From: Tillandsia leiboldiana
Taxonomy: Eukaryota; Streptophyta; Magnoliopsida; Poales; Bromeliaceae
Reading direction: 5' to 3'
Assembly (NCBI GenBank): GCA_029204045.2
Contig: CM055077.1
Span: 14,398,584-14,462,583, forward strand
DNA: 64,000 nt
Under the pieces are notes generated by a model that did not search any database, was not told the origin of the DNA, and was given only the letters and a program-made list of their open reading frames with translations. Shown here in pieces: positions 53,462-63,641 of the stretch. The position numbers were made by a program, and so were the translations under genes. Numbering within the stretch: position 1 is the stretch's first letter; every line of letters starts with the position of its first letter.

Positions 53462-56326
53462 ATGCCGCCCGAACGAGAAGTTGACTTCCCTATTGAACTA
53501 CTCCCTGGCACCAAACCCATCACCAAGGCACCATACAGGATGGCCTTCGCTGAGTTGAAAGAACTCAAGGCACAGCTGGAGGACCTTTTGGACAAAGGTT
53601 TTATCAGACCAAGCGCGTCACCATGGGGCGCGCCCGTCCTGTTCGTGAGGAAGAAGGACGGAAGCCTCCGGTTGTGCATAGACTACCGGGAAATAAACAA
53701 GGCCACCATTAAGAACAAGTACCCCCTGCCAAGGATCGACGACCTATTCGACCAACTGCAAGGGGCAACGGTGTTTTCAAAAATTGATCTACAGTCAGGC
53801 TATCATCAGCTCAGGGTTAAAGGGGAGGACGTCCCCAAGACGGCCTTCCGGACTCGCTATGGCCACTACGAATTTACAGTGATGCCTTTCGGGCTCACTA
53901 ACGCCCCGGCAGTATTCATGGACATGATGAATAGGGTGTTCAAACCTTTCCTAGATTTATTCGTGGTGGTCTTCATCGACGATATCCTCATCTATTCCCG
54001 TACAGATGAGAAACATGAAGAACATCTGCGCACAGTCCTCCAGACCTTACGGGAACAGAAACTCTACGCCAAACTCAAAAAGCGTGAGTTTTGGCTCCGT
54101 AAGGTGGATTTCTTGGGGCACGTAGTCTCGGCGTCCGGAGTCGCGGTGGACCCAAGGAAGATAGACTCGGTGACGAACTGGCACCGACCGACAACGGTGA
54201 CGGAGGTTCGAAGCTTCCTGGGATTAGCCGGGTATTACCGGCGCTTCGTGGAGGGCTTCTCTAAGATAGCCACCCCCTGGAATCGTTTAACTCGAAAGGG
54301 GGAGAAGTTTATCTGGACGGATCAGTGCCAGAGGAGTTTTGAGGAGCTCAAGGATAGATTGACGCGGACCCCGATTCTCGCCTTACCAGAACCGGGGGAG
54401 GATTATGAAGTATTTTGCGATGCGTCGCGGAACGGACTGGGAGGAGTGCTTATGCAACGGGGAAAGGTTATAGCCTATGCGTCAAGGCAACTCAAGGATT
54501 ATGAGCGGAATTACCCCGCGCATGACTTGGATCTCGCAGCGGTTGTGTTCGTCCTCAAGCTATGGAGACATTACTTGTATGGAGCACACTGCAACATGTA
54601 CTCTGATCATAAGAGTCTCAAGTACCTCTTCACCCAAAAGGAGCTAAACTTGCGACAAAGGCGGTGGCTTGAGCTACTGAAAGACTACGACATGACGATC
54701 CACTATCATCCGGGAAAAGCAAATGTGGTAGCCGACGCCTTGAGTCGCAAAGGGCAGGCCGAAGAAGCAGGTGTAGATGCTATCACCCAGCAAGAACGTC
54801 TGATTGCGGAGTTTTTGCGGTTAAGACTGGAAGTGGTACCGGCGGGTACGGTCGCACAACTTTTGACTCTAGTGGTCAAGCCCATCCTGCTGGACAGGAT
54901 TCTTGAGGGGCAATCGACCGATGACCAACTCCAGCTGGTGCGAGGTAGGATAACCGCCGACCAGGAGGGCGATTTCGCAATAAGCTCCGATGGCACGATA
55001 CGGTTTCGAGGACGAATCTGTGTGCCGGATCTACCGGAGCTCAAAGAGGAAGTTCTGAGGGAGGCGCATGCCGCTCCTTATGTAGCGCACCCCAGGGGAA
55101 TGAAGATGTACAGGGACGTTAAACAGACCTTCTGGTGGCCAGAGATGAAGGAAGATGTGACTCGATTTGTGGCACACTGCCTGGTATGCCAACGAGTGAA
55201 GGCCGAGCATCAACGACCGGCGGGAAAGTTGCAACCACTACTGGTGCCCGAATGGAAGTGGGAAAGGATTACCATGGATTTTGTGACCGGTTTCCCGAGA
55301 TCGACACAAGGACACGATGCGATATGGGTCATTGTGGACCGTTTGACGAAATCGGCCCACTTTCTGGCCATACACACAACGTGGACTCGGGAACGACTGG
55401 CACAAACGTACATCAATGAGATAGTAAGGTTGCATGGGGTACCGACATCTATTACGTCGGACAGAGACATGCGATTCGTGTCAAATTTTTGGCGGAGCCT
55501 GCAACAAGCGATGGGAACCAAGTTGCATTTTAGTACGGCGTTTCACCCGCAGACCGACGGGCAATCAGAGCGGGTGATTCAGATTGTGGAAGACATGCTT
55601 CGAGCGTGCGTTTTGGACTTGGGCGAAGGGTGGTCGCGATACCTACCCCTCGTGGAGTTCGCCTACAACAACAGCTATCAAGCCAGTATCCAGATGGCGC
55701 CATACGAGGCTCTGTATGGGCGCCGCTGTCGGTCTCCAATATGCTGGGATGACTTGGGTGAGCGTAAGTTTTTGGGCCCAGATTTGGTGGGGGAGACCGA
55801 GGCGAAGGTGCGATTGATCAGACAAAGACTACTGACCGCCCAGAGCAGACAGAAAAGTTATGCGGACAAGAGACGACGAGACTTAGAGTTCATGGTAGGT
55901 GAGCATGTGTTGCTCCGAGTCTCACCATCCAAAGGAAAACGACGTTTCGGCCTAAAAGGAAAGTTAAGTCCGAGGTACGTGGGACCATTCGAGATCCTAG
56001 AACGCGTGGGTCCAGTGGCGTACCGGTTAGCCTTGCCACCGAACCTCGAACGAGTCCACAACGTGTTCCACGTCTCAATGCTCCGGAAGTACCTCGCTGA
56101 CCCCTCTCATGCCTTGGATGCTTCCACCATCGAGTTGCGTGAGGATTTGAGCGTCGAGGAGACGCCGGTGCAGATTTTGGCAAAAGAGGACAAGAGGTTG
56201 CGTAATCGAACTATTCCCTACGTAAAGGTCCAGTGGAGCAACCACGAAGAACGCGAAGCGACATGGGAACTGGAATCGAGGATGAGGGAATGCTTTCCCG
56301 GGTTGTTTGGTGAGGTTTGTACTTAA
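53462..56326 (+). CDS. pol: Pol of gypsy II: RT, RNase H, integrase with chromodomain-like tail
   Basis: An open frame of 954 codons from ATG 53462; the frame is open upstream to about 53320 (DIPVVRDFPDVFSAELPG precedes the ATG), so translation may begin earlier or be part of a lost fusion. RT has intact FIDDILIYS (about residues 171-179). RNase H runs from FCDASRNGLGG to HYHPGKANVVADAL (about 320-430). Integrase has an intact HHCC finger (AH..., AHPRG, CLVC), then D (TMDFVTG), D (SDRDMRF) and E (DGQSERV). The C-terminal part (KGKLSPRYVGPFEIL, HVSMLRKY, TIPYVKVQW, ATWELE) matches the Tekay/Del chromovirus tail. All catalytic residues I can check are present, but there is no protease to process it. 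Confidence 0.9.
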   Translation: MPPEREVDFPIELLPGTKPITKAPYRMAFAELKELKAQLEDLLDKGFIRPSASPWGAPVLFVRKKDGSLRLCIDYREINKATIKNKYPLPRIDDLFDQLQGATVFSKIDLQSGYHQLRVKGEDVPKTAFRTRYGHYEFTVMPFGLTNAPAVFMDMMNRVFKPFLDLFVVVFIDDILIYSRTDEKHEEHLRTVLQTLREQKLYAKLKKREFWLRKVDFLGHVVSASGVAVDPRKIDSVTNWHRPTTVTEVRSFLGLAGYYRRFVEGFSKIATPWNRLTRKGEKFIWTDQCQRSFEELKDRLTRTPILALPEPGEDYEVFCDASRNGLGGVLMQRGKVIAYASRQLKDYERNYPAHDLDLAAVVFVLKLWRHYLYGAHCNMYSDHKSLKYLFTQKELNLRQRRWLELLKDYDMTIHYHPGKANVVADALSRKGQAEEAGVDAITQQERLIAEFLRLRLEVVPAGTVAQLLTLVVKPILLDRILEGQSTDDQLQLVRGRITADQEGDFAISSDGTIRFRGRICVPDLPELKEEVLREAHAAPYVAHPRGMKMYRDVKQTFWWPEMKEDVTRFVAHCLVCQRVKAEHQRPAGKLQPLLVPEWKWERITMDFVTGFPRSTQGHDAIWVIVDRLTKSAHFLAIHTTWTRERLAQTYINEIVRLHGVPTSITSDRDMRFVSNFWRSLQQAMGTKLHFSTAFHPQTDGQSERVIQIVEDMLRACVLDLGEGWSRYLPLVEFAYNNSYQASIQMAPYEALYGRRCRSPICWDDLGERKFLGPDLVGETEAKVRLIRQRLLTAQSRQKSYADKRRRDLEFMVGEHVLLRVSPSKGKRRFGLKGKLSPRYVGPFEILERVGPVAYRLALPPNLERVHNVFHVSMLRKYLADPSHALDASTIELREDLSVEETPVQILAKEDKRLRNRTIPYVKVQWSNHEEREATWELESRMRECFPGLFGEVCT

Positions 56327-56350
56327 GTTTCGGGGATGAAACTTTTTATA

Positions 56351-56362
56351 AAGTGTGAGTGG
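56351..56362 (+). promoter_or_regulatory. Putative polypurine tract of gypsy II
   Basis: AAGTGTGAGTGG immediately precedes the 3' LTR. It is purine-rich but interrupted by T, so it is a poor tract; its position is the main evidence. Confidence 0.45.
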
Positions 56363-58674
56363 TGTAGTGATTCGGCTTTTACGACTAATTGTGACTCACA
56401 AGTTATTTATTTATGCCCTTAAGTGAATAAAATTATTTAATGTTCGAAACTCGGTCGGTGTGTGGTGCGGGTATTTTTCCGTCGAAGGGCTCGGAAAACG
56501 AAGACCGATGGCGCGATCAGATCGGGAATCCGATGTACGGATCTCCCGGAATGGGGTTTTTAAGATCGCGATGACTTAATGCGTGCATCGAAATCCGCGT
56601 AAAATATCCGGCATGTTTGTTAGGGGAATTTGGATATTCCTGTGATTAATTAATTAAGGAATTAATTAATCGGTTACGTGCAATTAAATTTGGGGGTTTT
56701 TATTTCCTATGATTAATTAAATTTGGGAAATTAATTAATCGGCGACTAGGATTTAAAAGGGGTTGAATTAATACATACAAAAGAAACCCTAGCCGAAAAG
56801 AAAGAACGCGAAAGAGAAAGAAAAGAAAAAGATGGAACCCTAGCCGAAGGAAAGAAAGGAGAAAAGGAAGGAAACGAAGGAGTCCGATCACCCCGAACAA
56901 CGAGCCGGAGACAAGAGTGTGATCGGACGACTTCCCCGTGGATTAATCCGGTGAGTGAATCCTCGTTGTGGTTTTTCGGGATCTTCTTTTACGTTCTTTT
57001 GTTTAGGGTTTCGGTCGTCTCCGTCATCTCCGCCACCGCCGCCGTCGTTGCGCAAGTTAGGGCACGACACGGGCGGCGGAGACGCGCGATGCCGCTAGGG
57101 CATCGCGCGGGCGGCAACAACGGGAGCCGCGCGGGCGCCACGTGGATCGGACCCGCGCGGGCACTGCGCGGGCGCCGCACGGATCGCACCCGCGCGGGCG
57201 CTACCCGTGGAGGACCGCCGCATGGGTTCAGTCGGCTGCGCGGGGGGAAATTCGTCGACCGACGGGCTTGTCGGTTTCCTTGGGTTTTCGTCGGGCGGGT
57301 AATGTCGGGCTTTCGTTTTGTAGAGTTAATGCGTGGTTCTGACTCTGGTTACCCTTATGGACTCTTCTTAGGTCCAGATACGCAACGGGAGTTTGCGAAA
57401 GATCCGGGTGCTCTGATCCCCTCGCAACCAGGTGGGTACCCATGCTTATGTGCAACGAGTGCAGTAAGTGCACCATATCATCGTAAAAGGCTCGTTAACT
57501 TGTCTAATAAAGTAGATGGACTATTATACCTTCGCATGAATACTTTTATTTAATAATTGTGGCGGCTGCGGTCGCGGGGCTTAATACTTTTATTTAATAA
57601 TTGTGTCGGCTGCGGTCGCGGGGCTTAATACTTTTATTTAATAATTGTGGCGGCTGCGGTCGCGGGGCTTATCACACGCCGACACCGGCAATTTCGGTTT
57701 TGGATACTGCACGTACACAGGCGGATTGGCCTCCGCATGGGTGTACTTTTCCGGAGAAGTGGTCCGAGTGACCCGTGTTCCCCACGTGTATGGGGTGGGG
57801 ACCTCTTCACGCCAGCTAAGGGCGCCGCACTAGCACCGTGAAGGGGTTGAAAGTATCAAAGGGGTAATGTGACTGTGCACGAGGGGAGACTTCCGTCTCT
57901 CTGACAGGTACTCTAGGGTTGGGGCCCAGCTTATCTTTGTAACAGGGTTTTAGCGAAAGGTTCCGGTATAATTGGTTGGTTTTTAATTCAACGTTAATTG
58001 TTATGACATCTACTTTATTTGTCACTGACTTTACCCACTCCGTGATAGGTTTGACTAGGGACATTAGTCGGGACGGTGGTGAGACTGCGTCGAGAGGACC
58101 GTAGTCGTAGGAGGCTTTCTACTCGCTGCTCCTTGGGTTTATCTCAATTCTTTCTTAACTACTGTTAGTTTAATTTGCATCTGTGGATCATATTAGTTAT
58201 AGTTAGCACTGTGGATTGGATGTACTATTACGGTTTAGACATACTTTCGTGATTTCGGGCGCGGCATGTTTTTATCATCATAAAAATGATTGCGAAAATG
58301 TTTTTCGAAAGCAGAGTGCCGTGTGGGCACAGATTTTGTAAACCTCTGGATTTATCCTTTCTAAACGATGTCGCCGCTCTCTTGTTTGGATGTGTAACTG
58401 TTTTAAAAATTGGGTGTCGGGTGGACACCGTTTGCAAAACCGTAGGTAATTACTTCTCCTGCTCTATGTATGATGACGACTGTATGGTTGATGGTTGGTA
58501 TTGTAAATAGGACGCCGTGCATATACAAAGGAGACTCTGTCCGATTGCAGAGTGAATTTGTATATGTGGCGGTCTGTCATGCGCCGGGGGCGAGGTTGAT
58601 CTTCACGTGTGAAGAAAAAAAAAATATATAATACACGTTTTTCCGCTTATACTAAGACCTCCCGGGGCGTGACA
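56363..58674 (+). mobile_element. 3' LTR of gypsy II
   Basis: 2312 bp, nearly identical to 49241-51807 apart from the shorter minisatellite (57120-57212). It holds the 44-bp triplicate (57539-57670) and the hairpin (58520-58566). The terminal GCGTGACA is followed by AAGAA and the resumed Sirevirus pol. Confidence 0.93.
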
Positions 58675-60178
58675 AAGAACATCGATGAAGCTCTTCAGGA
58701 TGACTACTGGATTGAAGCAATGCAGGAAGAGCTCCATCAGTTCGAACGAAACAAAGTTTGGGAATTAACGAAGCCTCCGAAGCAACACAACGTGATTGGT
58801 ACTAAATGGATTTCCAAGAATAAGAAAAATGAGGATGGTACCATCATCAGGAACAAAGCATGCCTAGTTGCTCAGGGCTACTCTCAAATTGAAGGTATAG
58901 ACTTTGATGAAACGTTCGCCCCGGTAGCTAGACTCGAGTCAATTCGTATTTTATTCGCTATTGCTTGTCATTTTAAAATCAAACTCTTTCAAATGGACGT
59001 TAAGAGCGTGTTTTTAAATGGGTTTTTAAACGAGGAAGTTTATGTGGCTCAACCGAAAGGTTTTGTAGACTGTAAACAACCTAACCATGTTTTTCGTTTG
59101 AAAAATGCTCTTTACGGTCTAAAACAAGCACCGCGAGCGTGGTACGAAAGGTTGACAAAGCACCTATTAGAAAAGGGCTATACTCGAGGGGGAGCTGACC
59201 GGACTCTCTTTGTGAAGCATTATCAGGATAATTTCATTGTGGCACAAATCTATGTCGATGACATTGTATTTGGTACAACTAGAGACAATGATGATTCTAA
59301 GTTTGCTGAAACCATGGAAAGCGAATTTGAGATGTCAATGATGGGCGAACTGACATACTTTCTTGGATTGCAAGTAAAACAAAATGATGATGGCATCCAT
59401 TTGTGTCAATCCAAGTATGCAAGGGAGTTGGTGAAGAAATTCGATTTAGAAAATTCTAAAGATTTTCCGACTCCTATGGGAACTAGCAATAAGGGATTAG
59501 GAAGTGAATCTCTTAGTGAGAGTGTAGACGAGAAGCTTTATCGCAGCATGATAGGAAGTCTACTCTATCTCACGGCTAGTCGCCCGGATATATCCTTTAG
59601 TGTTGGGATTTGCGCGAGATATCAATCAGCACCAAAGGAGGTTCACCTGAAAGCGGTGAAAAGGATCATCCGGTACATCAAATGAACTTTGAATTTTGGA
59701 ATTTGGTATCCTATGGGAACAACGCTTGACATTATAGGATATTCAGATGCCGATTGGGCAGGATCTGTGGATGATCGGAAGAGTACGAGTGGTGCATATT
59801 TTTATCTTGGCCATTGCCTTGTTGCATGGCATAGTAAAAAGCAAAACTGCATTGCACTCTCGACTGCCGAAGCGGAATATATTTCAGCAGGTAGTTGTTC
59901 AACCCAACTCATTTGGATGAAAAGTGTGTTGAGCGACTTCCGGATTTCAGCAACTTCGGTAACGATTCTTTGTGACAACACAAGCGCTATAAACATTTCT
60001 AAAAACCCAGTGTTGCACTCAAGAACAAAACACATTGAACTTAGATATCATTTTCTAAGAGAGCTAGTTGAATCAAATATTCTTCAACTTTCCTACATTT
60101 CAACTGAAGATCAATTAGCTGACATCTTAACAAAACCTTTGGATCAAAAACGATTTATTCATTTGCGTAAGGCAATTG
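58675..60178 (+). pseudogene. Sirevirus RT and RNase H, second half of plus-strand pol
   Basis: Resumes in frame with KNIDEALQDDYW after the AAGAA duplication. The RT holds QGYSQIEGIDFDETFAPVAR, LFQMDVKS and an intact YVDDIVFG; its normal Ala in the MDVKSAF motif is Val. A TGA (59683-59685) replaces a Gly codon after RYIK; RNase H continues in the same frame (YSDADWAGS, STAEAEY, LCDNTSA, KHIELRYHFLRE) to LRKAI at 60178. Then a minus-orientation Sirevirus LTR begins, so the last codons, any env-like region and the 3' LTR are missing here. Confidence 0.9.
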
Positions 60179-61455
60179 TGTTGGGTTATATGTAATAATG
60201 GATCTAAATAAGGGAAAAAACACCTAGAGGGGGGTGAATAGGTGTAAACAATAAACACTCAAAAAATCATTGTGCAATAAAAACCCAATGCGGAAATATA
60301 AATGAACACGCAAGATTTTTACGTGGAAAACTCCAAACCGGAGTAAAAAACCACGGGACCGATAATACGGTGAAATCCACTAGAATTAAACACGTACAAG
60401 GTGATATACCATACTCACAGACGACTCAACCTTTTCCATACGCTCCTAGTTGATCTTCTCCGCTCGCTCCGCAACGCGTCTCGAATCCACGATCTGCGTC
60501 CAACGCCGAATCCACGGCGTCCAACGTCGAGTCCACGACGTCTGACCGAATCCACGGTCTTCACCCAGTAGCACGCTTCGAATCCACGAACGTACCTCGC
60601 TCCGAATCCACGAGAGCCGTTGCACCTTGAATCCACAAGGCTACGCGAGTCCACGCGCCGATTTTGGGGTAAATCGTTGTTTTTGGGTGGTGATGATCCG
60701 CCGAATACTTAGATCAAAGATAGATAGGAAATACCATCTAAGTATTCATTAGTTTGATTCAACTCAAGATGTGAGTATGAAAACCTAGAATCAAACTAAT
60801 CAATATAGATGAAGAAACATAGGGTAATATCTAATGATTTCCTTTCTTCTCTATATGTGGATCTTAGGCCGTATAAAAGATGACGGCTTGTATGTGGATT
60901 TACGGCTTAACCCTAGAAAAAGAATCATAGGGTCTATTTATAGGTTAGAAACCCTAGGAAGAAGATAAGGATCAAAAACTGTCGTTTCTGGAAATTTTCA
61001 CGACGGCGATCCGGATCAGATTAGCTGTGATCCGGATCGTCGTAACGAGTCAGGCAATTCCAGAAAAACAGGGTTCGGGATCCGGATTGTATTGCACGAT
61101 CCGGATCGTTCATGTATTCCAGCAAATTCCCATGTTCGGGATCCGGATCGAAATGACTTTGATCCGGATCGGATTTGCCAATGAACAAGCACCCTTCGGG
61201 ATCCGGATTGGACTGTCTGATCCGGATCCTGAACATGTCCCATGTCCAGTTCTTGATTTTTATGCGATAAAAAATTCTTCCAAGTGTTTCTACACTACAA
61301 GAAGTATTCGGATCACCAAAAATATTTAGTTAAACTTACCTGATCCTTTTGAATTCTTCTTTCTTGAGATTGAGGTATATGATCCAAACTTCATTCATCT
61401 TCAATCTTCAAGACTTAACACTTTCACGAAATGCGCCAAAACAAAATCCGTAACA
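60179..61455 (-). mobile_element. 3' LTR of minus-strand Sirevirus (family B)
   Basis: 1277 bp, TGTTGGGTTATATG ... ATCCGTAACA. It contains the GGGGGGTGAATAGGTG block, the hairpin array (about 60478-60655), a TATA box (60935-60942, minus) and GATCCGGATC palindromes (about 61005-61230). It is close to 41853-43139. Confidence 0.9.
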
Positions 61456-61469
61456 ATCTCCCCCTTTGG
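61456..61469 (-). promoter_or_regulatory. Polypurine tract of minus-strand Sirevirus
   Basis: CCAAAGGGGGAGAT on the minus strand, identical in sequence and position to the tract at 30824-30837. A second AAAGGGGGAGAG is near 62020-62034. Confidence 0.85.
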
Positions 61470-62189
61470 CGGTTTCGTGACAAAACACAGATCCACTAAA
61501 GAAAATTCAAAAAAGATATTTTTGTTGCTATCACCACACAACAAAAATTTACAATGGAGATCCAATACAAGAGATAAACTCCTAAAACAGACTCTAGACT
61601 TAGACATCTGCACTCTCTGCAAAAAGAAATCATTCTTGACAAAAAGAGATCGTTAGATACCTCAAGAATATTTAGCATTCAAAACCTAACAGAGATAGAG
61701 TTTATGCTCACCATGACATTGAGTAATTCAGATATGTAATAAGATCACAATCAAACATTGACATATCTTCTAAGCAATAAGATTCCAAATGTCATAACTT
61801 TGCTTTGTTAGTAATCAAACAACTTGTTAGTAATAATACATGTCCAAATAGTTAGTCGAATAGTTAGTAGGGACATGCAACAAATCACAAGATAAAACCA
61901 GAAGTTGTGATACTTACCTTTCACCAAAGTCAAAGTTTGTTCAAAGTTCTCACCAAAAGTTCAAACTTCTCACAGAGTTCACTCTAAACTCTTCAAAGTT
62001 CTCACAGAGTTCACTCTAAACTCTCTCCCCCTTTTTGTCACAAACTAAGCCAAAAATTCAAAATTTAAGGAGAGTTAAGAAGTTCAAAATCAAGAAAAAC
62101 CTGAGAACTAGAACTAAAGCAAAGTAAAAAGAGAACATTAAAAACCTAAAAACTGAAATCCTGCACAAAAGAATTAGTGAACAAACGAT
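61470..62189 (-). other. Non-coding region between env-like ORF and polypurine tract
   Basis: AT-rich with no gene. It contains a tandem repeat of about 35 bp (TTCTCACAGAGTTCACTC twice, about 61970-62022) and a second polypurine-like motif near 62020-62034 followed by GTCACAAA, echoing the arrangement at the true tract. Confidence 0.65.
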
Positions 62190-63641
62190 TCAAGCATCTG
62201 AATCTGAGTCATCCGAGGCGGTGTATCCCATTTTCGAGAATGTTTTCTGCATTAACTTCTTTATCGACGAGACCGTCTTGGTTAATGTGATTTGGGATGC
62301 TGTGATTATCTCGAGTTCCTCGGAGATTCGCCTCTGCTCTTTGTTGATCTGCTCTTGTTGAAAAGATAGGCGCTGTTGTTGCTTGAAAATCAAAGTTACC
62401 GATGCTTGATCATCCGCGCCGGGTGCTTGTTGAGACGGTGAGGCAGAGGTGCCGACACAAGGTTTCTTTCCAGTGGAGGGTGTCGGAGTAACATGTGGTA
62501 ATTTGTGAAGTGACTTCACAATCGTTGACTCATCTAACATCCCCCAACAGTGTTGATATGATGTCGAGCTTATATCAATGTCAAACTTTTGTAAGATCCT
62601 CATGATGATTAATGGAAAAGGAAGTTGCTCAGAAGGATGAGGATGCACAACATATCTTGACATTCTATTCCAAATTATGTAGGGGATGTTCATGTTCAAT
62701 CCTACAGCCTCAGAGGGATGACCTATGAGATATAAGAACAGCATTCTATCCCATCTCACTAACTTGGTCTGCATGTTAGGAAGAATGTTGTAACATGTGA
62801 TGAAATTAAGAAATCGGTACTCCAGTCGAAGATGTTTGGATTTTACACTTTTGCCATCAGCTGATTCAGTTCCTTCCAAACAAATTTTTCCTATCACGGT
62901 CTGCCACAAGGTATTCGTCAAACTTCTTCCCGTCAAATAGTTAATCCCCGATGTGTTGGATTCCATTCCAAGGACTTCGCCGATTAACTCCGGAGTGATT
63001 TTAAGTTTCATCCCTTGGATATTTGTATAGAAATGCATTGAGCCACGTTCATCTTCTTGAAGATGCCTTGCATTCGTGTAAAAGGTTCTTACACGATACA
63101 AACAATACCCAAATAATTCGGGGAATCGGCAGACTTGGATGAGATTTGCTTGCTCAATTAAAGTTCCAAACTCTGGTGAGTGATTTCGGAGAGCTTCAAT
63201 GTTGACATGTCGTTCACCGATACATTCACGATGTTCAAAAGCTCGAAGGCGATCAATGCTGACGAACACTCCTTCCACCCGAGGCGGGGAGTCAGGAACC
63301 ATTGGCTTCCTAGCATTAGCCTCTCGTGCTTGTCCAAAGCGTCGAGCAAGTCGTTTCCTTTTTACCGAGACGGTCGGTGACGTCATAGGTGCTTTTCCTG
63401 TGTCAATGGGTGCCTTTCCTTTTGATCCACTGGAAGGCTTTTGTTCAGGTTTAACAGGCATTGATTCATCATCATCCAATAACACGTCCCAGTCTACTTC
63501 ATCATTATTTGCTTCAGTTTCCGAGTCACTAATCAGATCAAATTCACCTTTTCGTTGAAGTTTCTTGGCTCTTTTCAGTTTATTGGTTGCTCGAGTATGA
63601 ACCATAGTAGCCAGAAGAAGAATGATCCAAGTGATCACCAT
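62190..63641 (-). CDS. Sirevirus env-like ORF (plant transposon protein domain)
   Basis: Open frame of 483 codons on the minus strand between the expected pol and the 3' LTR. Two starts are possible: 63641 (adding a short hydrophobic segment, VITWIILLLATM) and 63605 (MVHTRATNKLKRAKK), which looks more like related proteins. Acidic serine-rich stretch at about 35-65; then a conserved-looking globular part (about 120-370) with LRAFEHRECIGERHV, GMKLKITPELIGEVLG, RWDRMLFLYLIG, VHPHPSEQLPFPLIIMRIL, resembling the domain common in plant retroelement env-like or ORF3 proteins; then a Gln/Glu-rich coiled-coil-like C-terminus and an acidic end. The frame has no stop. Function is not established; true envelope activity is not shown for such proteins. 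Confidence 0.75.
   Translation of the reverse strand: MVITWIILLLATMVHTRATNKLKRAKKLQRKGEFDLISDSETEANNDEVDWDVLLDDDESMPVKPEQKPSSGSKGKAPIDTGKAPMTSPTVSVKRKRLARRFGQAREANARKPMVPDSPPRVEGVFVSIDRLRAFEHRECIGERHVNIEALRNHSPEFGTLIEQANLIQVCRFPELFGYCLYRVRTFYTNARHLQEDERGSMHFYTNIQGMKLKITPELIGEVLGMESNTSGINYLTGRSLTNTLWQTVIGKICLEGTESADGKSVKSKHLRLEYRFLNFITCYNILPNMQTKLVRWDRMLFLYLIGHPSEAVGLNMNIPYIIWNRMSRYVVHPHPSEQLPFPLIIMRILQKFDIDISSTSYQHCWGMLDESTIVKSLHKLPHVTPTPSTGKKPCVGTSASPSQQAPGADDQASVTLIFKQQQRLSFQQEQINKEQRRISEELEIITASQITLTKTVSSIKKLMQKTFSKMGYTASDDSDSDA

Larger units (their letters stand above)
49241..58674 (+). mobile_element. Gypsy element II, full-length with both LTRs
   Basis: 9434 bp with TG...CA LTRs and perfect AAGAA duplications (49236-49240 and 58675-58679), inserted in the plus-strand Sirevirus pol. 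Order: 5' LTR 49241-51807, PBS 51815-51825, gag 52068-52886, spacer, pol 53462-56326, 3' LTR 56363-58674. Pol from RT to the chromodomain-like tail is open, but the gag capsid is shortened and protease is not recognisable. The LTRs differ mainly by a minisatellite size change, so insertion is recent. The LTR family is the same as 1-774. Confidence 0.93.
44845..60178 (+). mobile_element. Plus-strand Sirevirus, interrupted by gypsy II and truncated at its 3' end
   Basis: Parts in order: 5' LTR 44845-46173, PBS, gag, integrase, gypsy II insertion (49241-58674, AAGAA duplication), RT and RNase H to 60178. There a minus-strand Sirevirus LTR begins a few codons before the expected pol end, so the 3' LTR is not seen. 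Gag has a nonsense codon, about 0.6 kb covering protease and pre-integrase is deleted, and RNase H has another nonsense codon. Confidence 0.9.

Noticed and set aside
60179..61455. 3' LTR of the plus-strand Sirevirus
   Set aside because: Its orientation is opposite (TGTTGGG at the low end, polypurine tract at the high end on the minus strand), so it belongs to the next minus-strand element.
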